This document shows positions 16,754 through 25,494 of a stretch of 64,000 bases of DNA, piece after piece. The notes beneath the pieces are model-generated. The model was given only the letters and a program-made list of their open reading frames with translations, made no database searches and was not told where the DNA came from. Positions within the stretch are counted from its first letter, which is position 1; the number at the start of each line of letters is the position of its first letter. The position numbers and the translations under genes are program-made. The stretch lies in contig NZ_CP029189.1 of assembly GCF_008642275.1 (NCBI RefSeq), positions 682,001 through 746,000 of the forward strand. Reading direction: 5' to 3'. Source of the DNA: Streptomyces venezuelae (GTDB lineage Bacteria; Actinomycetota; Actinomycetes; Streptomycetales; Streptomycetaceae).

Positions 16754-18028
16754 TCAGGCGGTGATCCTGGCCTCGTCCGCCGCCGGAGATCCCTCCTCGG
16801 CGTTGTCGCCGGCGGGCATTTCCTTGATCTTGGCCACCGGCCCGGTCAGCAGGGTCAGGCCTCCGACGATGGTGACCGCGCCGGCCACCGCGAGGCCGGC
16901 GGTCAGGCCGATGCCCTCGCCGAGCGCGCCGCCGGCGAAGTAGCCCAGCGACAGGGCGCCGTACACCGCGGAGAGGGCGGTGCCGCTGACCCGGCCCATC
17001 TGCTCGTTCGGGGTGACACCCTGGACGAGGCTGAGGACGTGGATGTCGAACATCGGGGAGACGAAGCCGATGACGGCCTGGACCACGATCAGTCCGACGA
17101 AGCCGCCGACCGCGCCGCCCGTCGGCACCAGGATGTATCCGGCGCCGAGCACGACCGCCGTGATGACCAGGAGGCGGCCCACCGAGAGGCTCTTGGAGAC
17201 GACCTCGGAGAGCACCGCGCCGACGATCACGAAGACCGACATGACGGCGAAGGCGGCACCGACCTGGCCGGGGCTGAGGTCCAGCACCTTGTACGCGTAG
17301 ACGATCAGCAGGGCGTCACCCATGGCGGCACCGAGGTTGACGACGACGTTCGCGGTGAACAGGCCGCGCAGGACGGGGTTGCCGAAGAGGGTCTTCATGC
17401 CCTCCTTCATCTCGGCCTTGGCGGAGGCCTTGCGCTCCTCGGTCCGCTCGCGGGTGTCACGGTGGCGGATCACGAGGAGGGCGACGAGCGAGACGAGGAA
17501 GGTGAAAGCGTCGGCGGTGATGGCGCGTGCGGCGCCGAGCAGCTGGATCAGGGCGCCGCCGGCCCCGGCCCCGACCGCTTCCGCGACGCTCCGGCTGATC
17601 TGGAGTTTGGTATTTCCTTCGATGAGGTTCTCGGTGCCGATGAGCTGCGGCAGCCAGGACTGGTACGAGACCTCGAAGAAGGTGGTGAGGATACCGGTGA
17701 GAGCGGCCACGACGTAGACGTGGGTCATGCTGACGGAATCGAGAGCGAACGCGAGCGGAATCGTGCCGAGGGCCAGGAACCGGCCCAGGTCGGCGACGAT
17801 CATCACGGTGCGCCGCGAGACCCGGTCGGCCACCAGCCCGGCGATCGGGGCGAGCAGCAGGAAGGGGAGGAAGCGCAGCGCGCCCAGCACGCCGACCTCC
17901 AGGGCTCCGCCGTCCAGCACTACGACCGCGAGGGTCGGGAGGGCCAGGAGGGAGATCTTGTCGCCGAAGTTGCTGACGGTCTGCCCGAACCACAGGCGAT
18001 TGAAATCGGAATGCCGACCGAGTGCCAT
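16754..18028 (-). CDS. MFS exporter
   Basis: A 424-residue membrane protein of the major facilitator superfamily with about 12 predicted hydrophobic segments. N-terminal FNRLWFGQTVSNFGDKISLLAL, DRVSRRTVMIVADLGRF (motif A-like loop) and a central hydrophilic loop rich in charged residues (RDTRERTEERKASAKAEM) fit the enterobactin-exporter (EntS-like) subgroup. ATG 18028 is chosen because the protein then begins at the conserved ALGRHSDFNRLW segment; an upstream in-frame start is possible. It has its own promoter with SARP-type direct repeats. The role is inferred to be export of the cluster product. Confidence 0.88.
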   Translation of the reverse strand: MALGRHSDFNRLWFGQTVSNFGDKISLLALPTLAVVVLDGGALEVGVLGALRFLPFLLLAPIAGLVADRVSRRTVMIVADLGRFLALGTIPLAFALDSVSMTHVYVVAALTGILTTFFEVSYQSWLPQLIGTENLIEGNTKLQISRSVAEAVGAGAGGALIQLLGAARAITADAFTFLVSLVALLVIRHRDTRERTEERKASAKAEMKEGMKTLFGNPVLRGLFTANVVVNLGAAMGDALLIVYAYKVLDLSPGQVGAAFAVMSVFVIVGAVLSEVVSKSLSVGRLLVITAVVLGAGYILVPTGGAVGGFVGLIVVQAVIGFVSPMFDIHVLSLVQGVTPNEQMGRVSGTALSAVYGALSLGYFAGGALGEGIGLTAGLAVAGAVTIVGGLTLLTGPVAKIKEMPAGDNAEEGSPAADEARITA

Positions 18029-18103
18029 GTCGACGCCCTTTTCTGATTGGGTACGGAATTGTCGGACGGCACTGACGCTATGGACCACGGGTTAGCGGCC
18101 GGT

Positions 18104-18135
18104 TATGTATTCCGGGATTGTAGAACGCTTGTAGA
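18104..18135 (-). promoter_or_regulatory. SARP-type direct repeats and -10 element of the MFS promoter
   Basis: Read on the minus strand, two identical heptamers TCTACAA (18129-18135 and 18118-18124) are separated by 4 bp (11-bp period). They are followed after exactly 8 bp by TACATA (18104-18109), a plausible -10 hexamer. This is the textbook SARP architecture: 11-bp-spaced heptamers, the last one 8 bp before the -10. The pair lies about 90 bp upstream of the MFS start. A near-identical pair is found before the halogenase gene. Confidence 0.8.
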
Positions 18136-18147
18136 CAGGCGATGAGC

Positions 18148-19182
18148 TCAGCTGGAGAACCGTGCGATGTCCGCGCTCTCGCGGGCGATTCCGGCGGCCA
18201 CGGCGGGGCTCGGGGGCTCTGTTCCGGGGAACGGTTCGACCGTGACCGGAGTTCCGCGGCGTCCTCCGGACCAGGTGCCGACGGCCAGGCCGTCGACCAG
18301 CACGGTGGCCCGGATCTGGCCGCCGCCGGGCCACACCCGGCGTTCGTGTGCGGCGGGCACGGAGAGGTCCCGGCCGCGGTAGCCGACGAGGTAGTTGTCG
18401 TAGGCCGGCAGCAGGCGTACGTCGGGCTCCGCGCCGGGGGTGGGCACCGGCTCGGGTGCGCCCTCCCGTACGGCGGCCCACGCGGTCTTGCCCGTGGTGG
18501 CCTTGAGCCCCGACCAGTGGACGAAGTCGAGCGCGTCGGAGGGGCCGAACGCCGCCCGGTAGCGGCGCGCCAGTTCGCGCTCGGCGGCGGCTCCCGTGAA
18601 GGGCAGCGGGCCGGTGACGGGCAGCCAGTCGTCGAGGAGGACGAAGGTGGCCTCGCCCTCCCGCTGTGGGCCGTGGCAGATGCGGCCGGTCAGGGCGGCC
18701 CGGCGGATCAGGTGGAAGGCGGACTGCCCCTTCGGTTCCACCCCGAGGGTGGTGAGCCGGTCGGTGAGCTGGGCGCGGGTCAAGGGCCCCTCCCCGTCGA
18801 CGGCTTCGGCGATGAGGCGTTCCGAGCGCGTGCACAGGGACTCGTCGAGGCCCAGTTCGCGCAGCCGCCGGGCGGCGAGCGCGAGGTAGACCGGGCCGAA
18901 GAGGGCCAGCAGCCAGCGGGCGTCGGCGGCCGGCACCAGCTGGAGGGTGCCGCGCATGAACCAGCCCCGGACGACGGTGCGTTCGGTGTCGGTGGCCCGG
19001 CGCACCGCGTCCTGGGTGAGCCCGCGGGCGCGCACCCGGAGCCCGAGTTCCGCCGCGGGCAGGTCTTGCGCCTGCACCGCGAGCACCCGGTCGAGGACGG
19101 CGGCGGCGGATTCCTCCCGGACCTCGCCCCCGATCGCCTGTGCGCGCGCCCTGAGCAGCCGGTCGGTCGTACGTCGTTCCAC
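18148..19182 (-). CDS. AlkZ/AlkX-like winged-helix DNA glycosylase (HTH_42 superfamily)
   Basis: A 344-residue protein of the winged-helix DNA-binding/DNA glycosylase superfamily. Family segments visible are VLAVQAQDLPAAELGLRVRA, VRGWFMRGTLQLVPAADARWLL and LLPAYDNYLVGYRGRD. The catalytic region carries Gln37-Ala-Gln39, the QxQ pattern of AlkZ enzymes, which excise bulky alkylated purines and interstrand crosslinks. As I recall, these are the same residue numbers as in Streptomyces sahachiroi AlkZ. The start is GTG 19182. It lies inside the cluster between the loading NRPS and the exporter, which suggests self-protection, though related paralogues also occur outside clusters. A hairpin separates it from the NRPS, so it may have its own promoter. 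Confidence 0.75.
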   Translation of the reverse strand: MERRTTDRLLRARAQAIGGEVREESAAAVLDRVLAVQAQDLPAAELGLRVRARGLTQDAVRRATDTERTVVRGWFMRGTLQLVPAADARWLLALFGPVYLALAARRLRELGLDESLCTRSERLIAEAVDGEGPLTRAQLTDRLTTLGVEPKGQSAFHLIRRAALTGRICHGPQREGEATFVLLDDWLPVTGPLPFTGAAAERELARRYRAAFGPSDALDFVHWSGLKATTGKTAWAAVREGAPEPVPTPGAEPDVRLLPAYDNYLVGYRGRDLSVPAAHERRVWPGGGQIRATVLVDGLAVGTWSGGRRGTPVTVEPFPGTEPPSPAVAAGIARESADIARFSS

Positions 19183-19270
19183 GTGTCCAGTCTTTCAGCC
19201 TGGCGGCCGGAGCCGCATCTTCTCTTCGCGGGTCCGGTCACCGCGGCTCCCCACGACGCCGAGGCCCTGG

Positions 19271-19298
19271 GCCGGGCGGCCGGTGGGGGCCGCCCGGC
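19271..19298 (-). terminator. Hairpin after the loading NRPS gene
   Basis: Perfect 11-bp GC stem (19271-19281 with 19288-19298, 6-base loop), 28 bp after the NRPS stop on the minus strand. It would end or attenuate the operon before the DNA glycosylase gene. Confidence 0.6.
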
Positions 19299-19325
19299 GC
19301 AGAGCCGGACCGGGTCGTGCCGCGG

Positions 19326-22300
19326 TCAGCGCCTGCGGCGCAGCACCGCGTAGTAGCCGGGCAGCCGCAGGGCGTCGGAGTCCGACCGGGGGTCGATCGC
19401 GTGCAGTTCGATCGCCTCGTCCTCGACGAGCTCCCACCGGTCCGCGCCGAACGCCTCGGCCAGTTCCGGCCGGGTGAAGCGGTGCGAGTGCCGGACGCCG
19501 GCTGCCTCCAGCGGGCCGACCAGGTCCTCGGCACGGCCCCGCTTGCCGCCGACGAATCCGAGGTAGCCGAAGGAGTTGCTGGAGTAGTCGGGCTCGTGCA
19601 CGATCAGTGTGCCCTCGTCGCCCAGCAGCCGGTCGGCGACCGCGGCGAGCCGGGCCCGGGCCTCGGTGTCCAGGACGTGGAAGACGCCGCGGACGAAGAT
19701 GTTGTAGGGCCCCTCCCCCAGCACCGCGGCCTGTTCGGCATCGGTCATGTCGATCGCCAGGTAGTCGACGTTCGGCACGCCCTCCGCCTCGCGCTTGGCG
19801 TGCTCGATGGCGCTGACGGAGACGTCGACGCCGATGACCGACGGGTGGTGCGGGGCGAGTTCGCGGCTGTAGCGGCCGTTGCCGCAGCCGAGGTCGATGA
19901 GCGGCAGGTCGGCGCGGAAGTGGCGCCGCGCCTGGTCGAGGAGCCACTGGAACTCCTCTCCGCTGTCGGCGTCCCAGATGACGTCGCCGCCGCGTCCGGT
20001 GCGCCGGATCCCGGCCCAGTACCGCTCCCAGGCGTCGGCCGTGTCGCGCTCCTCGGTCGTGACGGGGGCGGCACCCTCCTCGCCGGGCGGCGGGGAGTGG
20101 CGCTCCCAGACCTCGTCGTCGGCGAGGGCGTCCAGCAGGGCGGTGAACTCCTCGAACATCGAGTCGATCAGACCGTCCGGGTAGACGGCCGGCAGGAAGT
20201 CCCAGTTGAAGGTGAGGCCGTCGGGCTTCTCGAAGACCTGGAAGTCGAGGGAGACCTGCGGGGTCTGGGAGATGCCGTAGACCGGGGCGCCCAGCTCGGT
20301 CTCCTCGTACTGCGGCGGGTGTCCGGCCAGGCTGGTCATCACCACGGGCATGGCCGGGGCGAGGGAGCCGCGCAGCTTGGTCAGCTCGCGCAGCACCTGT
20401 ACCCCGCTGAAGTAGCGGTGTTCCAGGTCGGCCCAGAGCCGGCGCTGGACGGCCTGGGCCCGTCCGGCGAAGGTGGTCTCCGTCTGCTCGACGGCCAGCA
20501 GCAGGGTGGTCGTGGTGTCCGCGAGCAGCGCGTTGACCTGCGGGTGCAGCGGAAGGCGGTTGAACAGCGGGAAGTTGACGGTGAACCGGGCCTGTCCCGC
20601 GGCCCTGCCGAGGATCTCGGCGTAGGCGGCGGCCAGCACCCCGGACGGGGTCACCTCCCGGGCGTGGGCGCGTTCCTGGATCCGGCTCCACCGCTCCGGG
20701 GCGACGACGTGGCTGCGGCGCTCGAAGCGGACGGGCAGCTCGGGGGCGTCGGCCGGGCGCTCGGGCAGTGCGGGGGCGGGCGGGAGGGTGGCGAGGCGGT
20801 CGCGCCAGTACCACTCGGAGCGGCGGTAGAGCTCGCTGTCGCGCAGCGAGTTCCCGACGGCGAGGACGTAGTCGCGGAAGGTCAGCTCCAGCGGGGCGAG
20901 TTCCGCGCCGGGTTCCACGTAGTAGGTGACCAGGTCGGGAACGAGGACCTGGAAGTAGCTCCAGGCGTCGGCGACGAGGAAGTCCAGGCAGAGGTGGATG
21001 CGGGCCCGGCCGCCGCCGAGCAGACTGATCCGTACGTCGAACAGCGGCCAGGCGTCGGCGTCGAGGACCTGGTGGGACAGCTTCTCGCGCAGGGCGGCCA
21101 GTTCGGCGGTGCGGGTCTGCTCGTCCAGGCCGCCGAGGTCGGTGACGGGGATCCCGTACGCCGGGATCTCCTCGAAGACCTGCTGGGTGCCGTCGGGCAG
21201 GACGCGGGTGCGCAGTGCGTCGTGGCGTTCGACGAGCCGGCGCCAGGCGCCCTCGAAGCGGGCCACGTCGAGCTGCTCGCTCTCCCACTCGAAGTAGCCG
21301 TGGCAGCCGACGTTGCCCAGTTCCACGAGCCCGCCGCGGCCGATCCACAGGGCCTGCTGGCTCTCGGTGAGCGGGAAGGGCTCGAAGCGCGCGGCGGGGT
21401 CCGGGACGATCGCGGGGAGTCCGCCGAAGGAGCCCCGACCGCCGGCGCGTTCGGTGGTGATCAGGGTGGCGAGCTCGGCGACGGTGGGGCAGGTGGAGAG
21501 GTCGGAGAGGCTGAGCTCGACGCCGTAGCGGCGGCGGATCTCGTCGATCAGCTGGAAGGCCAGGAGCGAATGCCCGCCCAGCTCGAAGAAGTTGTCGTGG
21601 ATGCCGACGCCGTCGGTGCGGAAGGCCTCGGCCCACAGACGGCTGAGTCCGTCCTCGACCTCGTTGCGGGGGGCCTCGTAGCCGGCGCCGACCGCGTCGC
21701 GGCCCTCCGGGGGCTCGGGCAGGCTGCGGCGGTCGACCTTGCCGTTGGGCAGCCGCGGCAGGGAGGGCAGCACGACGACGGCGGCGGGGACCATGTAGTA
21801 GGGCAGGGTACGGGCGACTTCGGCGCGCACGGTGGCCGAGTCGGGCTCGGCCGCGCCGGCCGGGGACACGTAGGCGATGAGCCGTTTGTCACCGGGGCCG
21901 CGTTCCTGGGTGGTGACGACGGCCTCGGCGATGCCGTCGAGGCGGGCGATGTGCGTCTCGACCTCGCCGAGCTCGACGCGGAAGCCGCGGATCTTGACCT
22001 GGGAGTCGGAGCGGCCGAGGAGTTCGACGGCGCCGTCCTCGCGGCGGCGGGCGAGGTCGCCGGTGTCGTAGAGCACCGGGTGCGGGTCGTCGGGCAGGAA
22101 GTTGGGGAGGAACCTGGCGGCGGTGAGCTCCGGGCGGCCGTGGTAGCCGGCGGCGACCCCGGCCCCGGAGACGTGCAGGCGGCCGACCTCGCCCTCGGGC
22201 ACCGGGCGGCCGTCCTCGTCGAGGAGGTGGACGCGGAGGTTGGCGATGGGCACGCCGACCGGGACCTGCCGGGTGGCGCGGACCTCGTCGGAGGTGGCCT

Positions 22301-23264
22301 GGCTGGTGAAGTCGGTGCCGGCGCCGAGGTCGAGGCAGGACAGGACGTTGGTGGTCTCGGTGGTGCCGTAGGTCATCACGACCCGGAAGGGGGTGTCGAC
22401 GGGCGGCCAGCTGTGGACGCGCTCGGCGGTGGTGACCAGGATCCGCAGCGCCGTGTCCGCGGGCCAGTCCAGGCCCCATACGGGCTCGGCCAGCGCGGCC
22501 ACCAGCATGGTGTGGGTGATGCCCTCGCCGACGAGCCAGTCGCGGATCTGCTCGGGGGTCTGCGCCTGTCCGGCCTCGGGGATGTGGATCGCCGCGCCGG
22601 CGGGCAGGTACGCGAGCCACTCCATGATCTGGACGGCGAAGCCGGGGGTGGACATCCAGGAGGCGCGGTCGCCGGGGCGGACCCCGTAGGCGCGCGTGGT
22701 CCAGTGGACCAGGTTGGTGAGGGCGCCGTGCCGCTCCAGGACGGCCTTGGGGGTGCCGGTGGAGCCGGAGGTGTAGATGAGGTGGCTGACGGTGTCGGGG
22801 CCGGTGACGACCTCGGGCGCGGTGTCCGGGAGGTCCTGTCCGGCGGTGGCGGCCTCGGCCTGCGGGACGTCCTGCGGTATCCGGCGGCCGAGGCCGGCCG
22901 GGGTGAGGACGAGCAGCGGGGCGGCGTCGGCGATCATCGCGGCGAGCCGGTCGTCGGGGTTGACCGGGTCGAGGGCGACGATCGCGGCGCCGGTCTTGAG
23001 AATGGCGAGGGAGCCGATGACGTATTCGGCGCTGCGCGGGTAGCAGAGGCCGACGCGGGTGCCGGCCGCGGCTCCGCGGGCGATCAGCGCGTGCGCCAGC
23101 CGGTTGGCGGCGGCCTCCAGTTCGGCGTAGGTCCAGCTGCGGTCGCCCTGCGCGAGGGCGGTGGCCCGGGGGGTGCGGGCGGCCTGCTCGGCGAGGAGCT
23201 GCGGATACCCGGTGGCGGGGAAGGCGGCGTCCGAGCGGTTGAAGTCGACGAGTGCGGTGGTCAC
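19326..23264 (-). CDS. NRPS A-PCP-Cy-MT, predicted indole-carboxylate loading and heterocyclization protein
   Basis: 1312 residues from GTG 23264 (GAAAGGG upstream). The A domain (about 20-510) has TSGSTGTPKA, YGTTETTN, LYDTGDLARR and LPNGKVDRR. In the A4 region the Asp that holds the substrate amino group is Ala210 (GFAVQIMEW), which points to a substrate without an alpha-amino group. A PCP follows (FFELGGHSLLAF, about 565). The next domain is heterocyclization: FPLTESQQALWIG, the D761-F-L-V-A-D766 signature DxxxxD, VVMTSLAGH and ISQTPQVSLDFQ. The C-terminus (about 1060-1300) is a class I SAM methyltransferase (LIDLGCGNGRYS). No downstream carrier is present, so the Cy must work on a separate A-PCP protein. 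I infer that the chloroindole-3-carboxylic acid starter is loaded here. Confidence 0.92.
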   Translation of the reverse strand: MTTALVDFNRSDAAFPATGYPQLLAEQAARTPRATALAQGDRSWTYAELEAAANRLAHALIARGAAAGTRVGLCYPRSAEYVIGSLAILKTGAAIVALDPVNPDDRLAAMIADAAPLLVLTPAGLGRRIPQDVPQAEAATAGQDLPDTAPEVVTGPDTVSHLIYTSGSTGTPKAVLERHGALTNLVHWTTRAYGVRPGDRASWMSTPGFAVQIMEWLAYLPAGAAIHIPEAGQAQTPEQIRDWLVGEGITHTMLVAALAEPVWGLDWPADTALRILVTTAERVHSWPPVDTPFRVVMTYGTTETTNVLSCLDLGAGTDFTSQATSDEVRATRQVPVGVPIANLRVHLLDEDGRPVPEGEVGRLHVSGAGVAAGYHGRPELTAARFLPNFLPDDPHPVLYDTGDLARRREDGAVELLGRSDSQVKIRGFRVELGEVETHIARLDGIAEAVVTTQERGPGDKRLIAYVSPAGAAEPDSATVRAEVARTLPYYMVPAAVVVLPSLPRLPNGKVDRRSLPEPPEGRDAVGAGYEAPRNEVEDGLSRLWAEAFRTDGVGIHDNFFELGGHSLLAFQLIDEIRRRYGVELSLSDLSTCPTVAELATLITTERAGGRGSFGGLPAIVPDPAARFEPFPLTESQQALWIGRGGLVELGNVGCHGYFEWESEQLDVARFEGAWRRLVERHDALRTRVLPDGTQQVFEEIPAYGIPVTDLGGLDEQTRTAELAALREKLSHQVLDADAWPLFDVRISLLGGGRARIHLCLDFLVADAWSYFQVLVPDLVTYYVEPGAELAPLELTFRDYVLAVGNSLRDSELYRRSEWYWRDRLATLPPAPALPERPADAPELPVRFERRSHVVAPERWSRIQERAHAREVTPSGVLAAAYAEILGRAAGQARFTVNFPLFNRLPLHPQVNALLADTTTTLLLAVEQTETTFAGRAQAVQRRLWADLEHRYFSGVQVLRELTKLRGSLAPAMPVVMTSLAGHPPQYEETELGAPVYGISQTPQVSLDFQVFEKPDGLTFNWDFLPAVYPDGLIDSMFEEFTALLDALADDEVWERHSPPPGEEGAAPVTTEERDTADAWERYWAGIRRTGRGGDVIWDADSGEEFQWLLDQARRHFRADLPLIDLGCGNGRYSRELAPHHPSVIGVDVSVSAIEHAKREAEGVPNVDYLAIDMTDAEQAAVLGEGPYNIFVRGVFHVLDTEARARLAAVADRLLGDEGTLIVHEPDYSSNSFGYLGFVGGKRGRAEDLVGPLEAAGVRHSHRFTRPELAEAFGADRWELVEDEAIELHAIDPRSDSDALRLPGYYAVLRRRR

Positions 23265-23279
23265 AGTGCGGGCCCTTTC

Positions 23280-24494
23280 TTACTTCGCGAAGGCTCGGCT
23301 GCGCAGCAGCCGCACGGGGAGAGCGTTGATCCCCCAGGTGAAGTTGGAGGAGTTGAAGGTGACGGGTCCGGCGAGTTCGAAGCCGTCGAGCACCGCGAGC
23401 ATCTCGGTGAGCAGGGCGCCGAGTTCGAAGCGGGCGAGGCGGGCGCCGAGGCACAGGTGGCGGCCGTGCCCGAAGGCGACGTGCCGGTTGGGGCGGCGGT
23501 CGACCCGGAAGGCGTGCGGGTCGGCGAAGACGTCCTCGTCGCGGTTGGCGGAGACGTTCCACAGGGTGACCCGGGCGCCCTCGGCGATCGGGATCCCGTT
23601 GATCTCGGTGTCGCGGACGGCGGTGCGCAGGGCGTGCACCCCGGGGGTGGTCCAGCGCAGGATCTCCTCGACGGCCGGGGCGATGCCGTCCGGGCCGAGG
23701 GCGCGCAGCAGCCGCCACTGGTCGGGGTGTTCGGCGAACATGTGGACCGCGCCGGCCGCCGAGTAGCGGGTGGTCTCGTTGGCGCCGGAGAGGACGCCGT
23801 TGAGGTTGAAGACGATCTCGTGGTCGCTGAGCGGCCGTTCGGTGCCGTCGCCCTCGTCGACGAGGGTGTCGTGGGCGATCTGGCTGACGAGGTCGTCGCC
23901 GGGGCGGGCCCGGCGCTCGGCGAGCAGCTCGATGAAGTAGAGGAAGATCTCCGAGTGCGCGTTGGTGCGTACCTCGTCGTCCGGGGAGTCGAAGGCGTCG
24001 GTGGTCAGGGCACCGATCCAGGCCCAGTCGGCGCGCGGGATGCCCATCATGGCGCAGACGACCCGGTTGGGCAGCTGCTTGGCGAGGTCGATGAAGTCCA
24101 GTTCGTCGCGTTCGACGGCCTCGGTCACCAGTTCGCCGACCACCTTCTCGACCATCGCCTCCAGGCGCGGCATCTGCTGCGGTCCGAAGGCCTGGTGGAG
24201 GGCCCGCTTGAGGCGGGTGTGGTGGGGGACGTCGGAGACGATGAGCATGCGCTGGGCGACGGCGGCGACGGCGGCCGGGTCGCTGCCGAGCCGCATCCCG
24301 CGGGCCGAGCTGAAGGTGTCGCTGTCGGCGTAGACCTCTTTGATGTCGCGGTGGCGGCTCAGCGCCCAGAAGCCGCCGTCTGCGCTGCCGGGCTCGGGGT
24401 GCCAGTGGACGGGCGAGTGGGCGCGCAGCCAGGTGAAGGCCGGCCAGAAGTCGTTGCGGCCGAAGGGGCCCGGGTCGAGCAGGTCGATCTCCAT
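23280..24494 (-). CDS. Cytochrome P450, predicted beta-hydroxylase of carrier-bound tryptophan
   Basis: A 404-residue soluble bacterial P450. Motifs: I-helix LSGANETTR (oxygen-activation Glu-Thr), K-helix EEILR (ExxR) and the heme-ligand loop FGHGRHLCLGARLAR. A stand-alone A-PCP, an MbtH protein and a P450 in one operon is the known arrangement for beta-hydroxylating a carrier-bound amino acid (NovI, the vancomycin and quinomycin pathways). Here the A-PCP substrate is probably chlorotryptophan. ATG 24494 lies one base after the MbtH stop. The indole 4-hydroxylation expected for JBIR-34-like products would need another oxygenase, or a second activity of this one. Confidence 0.9.
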   Translation of the reverse strand: MEIDLLDPGPFGRNDFWPAFTWLRAHSPVHWHPEPGSADGGFWALSRHRDIKEVYADSDTFSSARGMRLGSDPAAVAAVAQRMLIVSDVPHHTRLKRALHQAFGPQQMPRLEAMVEKVVGELVTEAVERDELDFIDLAKQLPNRVVCAMMGIPRADWAWIGALTTDAFDSPDDEVRTNAHSEIFLYFIELLAERRARPGDDLVSQIAHDTLVDEGDGTERPLSDHEIVFNLNGVLSGANETTRYSAAGAVHMFAEHPDQWRLLRALGPDGIAPAVEEILRWTTPGVHALRTAVRDTEINGIPIAEGARVTLWNVSANRDEDVFADPHAFRVDRRPNRHVAFGHGRHLCLGARLARFELGALLTEMLAVLDGFELAGPVTFNSSNFTWGINALPVRLLRSRAFAK

Positions 24495-24495
24495 C

Positions 24496-24675
24496 TCAGG
24501 CTCCTCGCAGGCTGAGCGGGCGGGTGTCGGGCCACTGGGCGTCCACGAAGCCGGCGCACTCGTCCTCGGTGCCGTCGAACCCGGCCGGCGTCCAGCCGTC
24601 GGGGGTCTCGCGGGTGGCGGGGTACAGCGCGTACTGCCCCTCGTGGTTCACGAGGACCTGGTGGGTGGTGGGCAC
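24496..24675 (-). CDS. MbtH-like protein
   Basis: A 59-residue protein that is easy to miss because of its size. It reads VPTTHQVLVNHEGQYALYP from GTG 24675 behind GGAGG, then TPDGWTPAGFDG, a Cys in EDECAGFVDAQWPDTRPLS, and ends at TGA 24496-24498. This matches the MbtH signature NxEGQYSxWPxxxxxPxGWxxxG...W.D.RP, with Tyr in place of the usual Trp of SLWP. MbtH proteins bind adenylation domains and are needed for their folding or activity. It stands between the type II thioesterase and the P450 and probably serves the A-PCP didomain and the other A domains. Confidence 0.93.
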   Translation of the reverse strand: MPTTHQVLVNHEGQYALYPATRETPDGWTPAGFDGTEDECAGFVDAQWPDTRPLSLRGA

Positions 24676-24723
24676 GGTGTCCTCCGGACTCGGGCGGGTG
24701 GGGACGGGCGGGCGCTCGGGCGC

Positions 24724-25491
24724 TCAGGCGCCGGTCGTGACGGGTGCCGGGGCCGGCGGAGCGCTGCCCCCCGCCCGCAGCAGGGTGGTCAGGTGGTCCA
24801 GTACGGGCCGCGGGTGGCGCAGTACGGCGTGGTGGCCGCCCGTGGTGGTGTGCCGGGTGAAGGCGGCGGTGGTGACCGCGGCCCAGCCGTCCAGGTCGGC
24901 GGAGCTGACGGTCTCGTCGCCGTCGGCCCCCCAGGCGTGGACGGGCACGCCGAGGCGGACGCCCGGCTCGTGGACGTAGCTCAGGGACAGCTGGGCGTCC
25001 TTGCGGAGCATCGCGACCATCAGGGCGCGGGTGTCCTCGTCGAGCAGTTCGGGGTCGAGGCCCGCCGTGTCGAAGAGCTTGTCCAGCTCCTCGCCGTCGT
25101 CGACGATGCCGCGGCCCGCGCCGTCCCAGTGGCCGGGGGCCCGGCAGCCGCTGACGACCAGGGCCCGGGGGGCGATGCGGCGGGAGACCTCGTAGCCGAG
25201 GAGGCCGCCGAAGCTGTGGCCGAAGACGACCAGCGGCCGGCCGGTGGCGACGATGTCCCGCAGTTCCGCGGCGATGGCCTCGACGGCCTCGCCGAAGGTG
25301 TCCGGCATGGGGTCCCGCCAGCGGTTCTCGCGGCCCGGCAGCTGTACTCCGTACACCTGGGCGGTGCCGGCCAGTTCTGGCTGCCAGGAGCGGAACTGCT
25401 GGCAGCCGGCTCCGGCGGGGGGCAGGCACAGCAGGACGGGCAGGGCCCGGTCGGCGGGGTCGTCCGTCCAGGTGGAGATCCAGGCGCCCAT
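24724..25491 (-). CDS. Type II thioesterase
   Basis: A 255-residue alpha/beta hydrolase of the GrsT/RifR class. It begins LPVLLCLPPAGAGCQQFRSW, has the nucleophile elbow F-G-H-S-F-G-G, an acidic residue in ADGDETVSS and a late His in TTGGHHAVLRH. Such proteins free blocked carrier proteins, or release intermediates held on stand-alone carriers. It starts at ATG 25491, three bases after the A-PCP stop. The position suggests that it releases beta-hydroxychlorotryptophan from the didomain for cleavage by the threonine aldolase. Confidence 0.92.
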   Translation of the reverse strand: MGAWISTWTDDPADRALPVLLCLPPAGAGCQQFRSWQPELAGTAQVYGVQLPGRENRWRDPMPDTFGEAVEAIAAELRDIVATGRPLVVFGHSFGGLLGYEVSRRIAPRALVVSGCRAPGHWDGAGRGIVDDGEELDKLFDTAGLDPELLDEDTRALMVAMLRKDAQLSLSYVHEPGVRLGVPVHAWGADGDETVSSADLDGWAAVTTAAFTRHTTTGGHHAVLRHPRPVLDHLTTLLRAGGSAPPAPAPVTTGA

Positions 25492-25494
25492 GGC

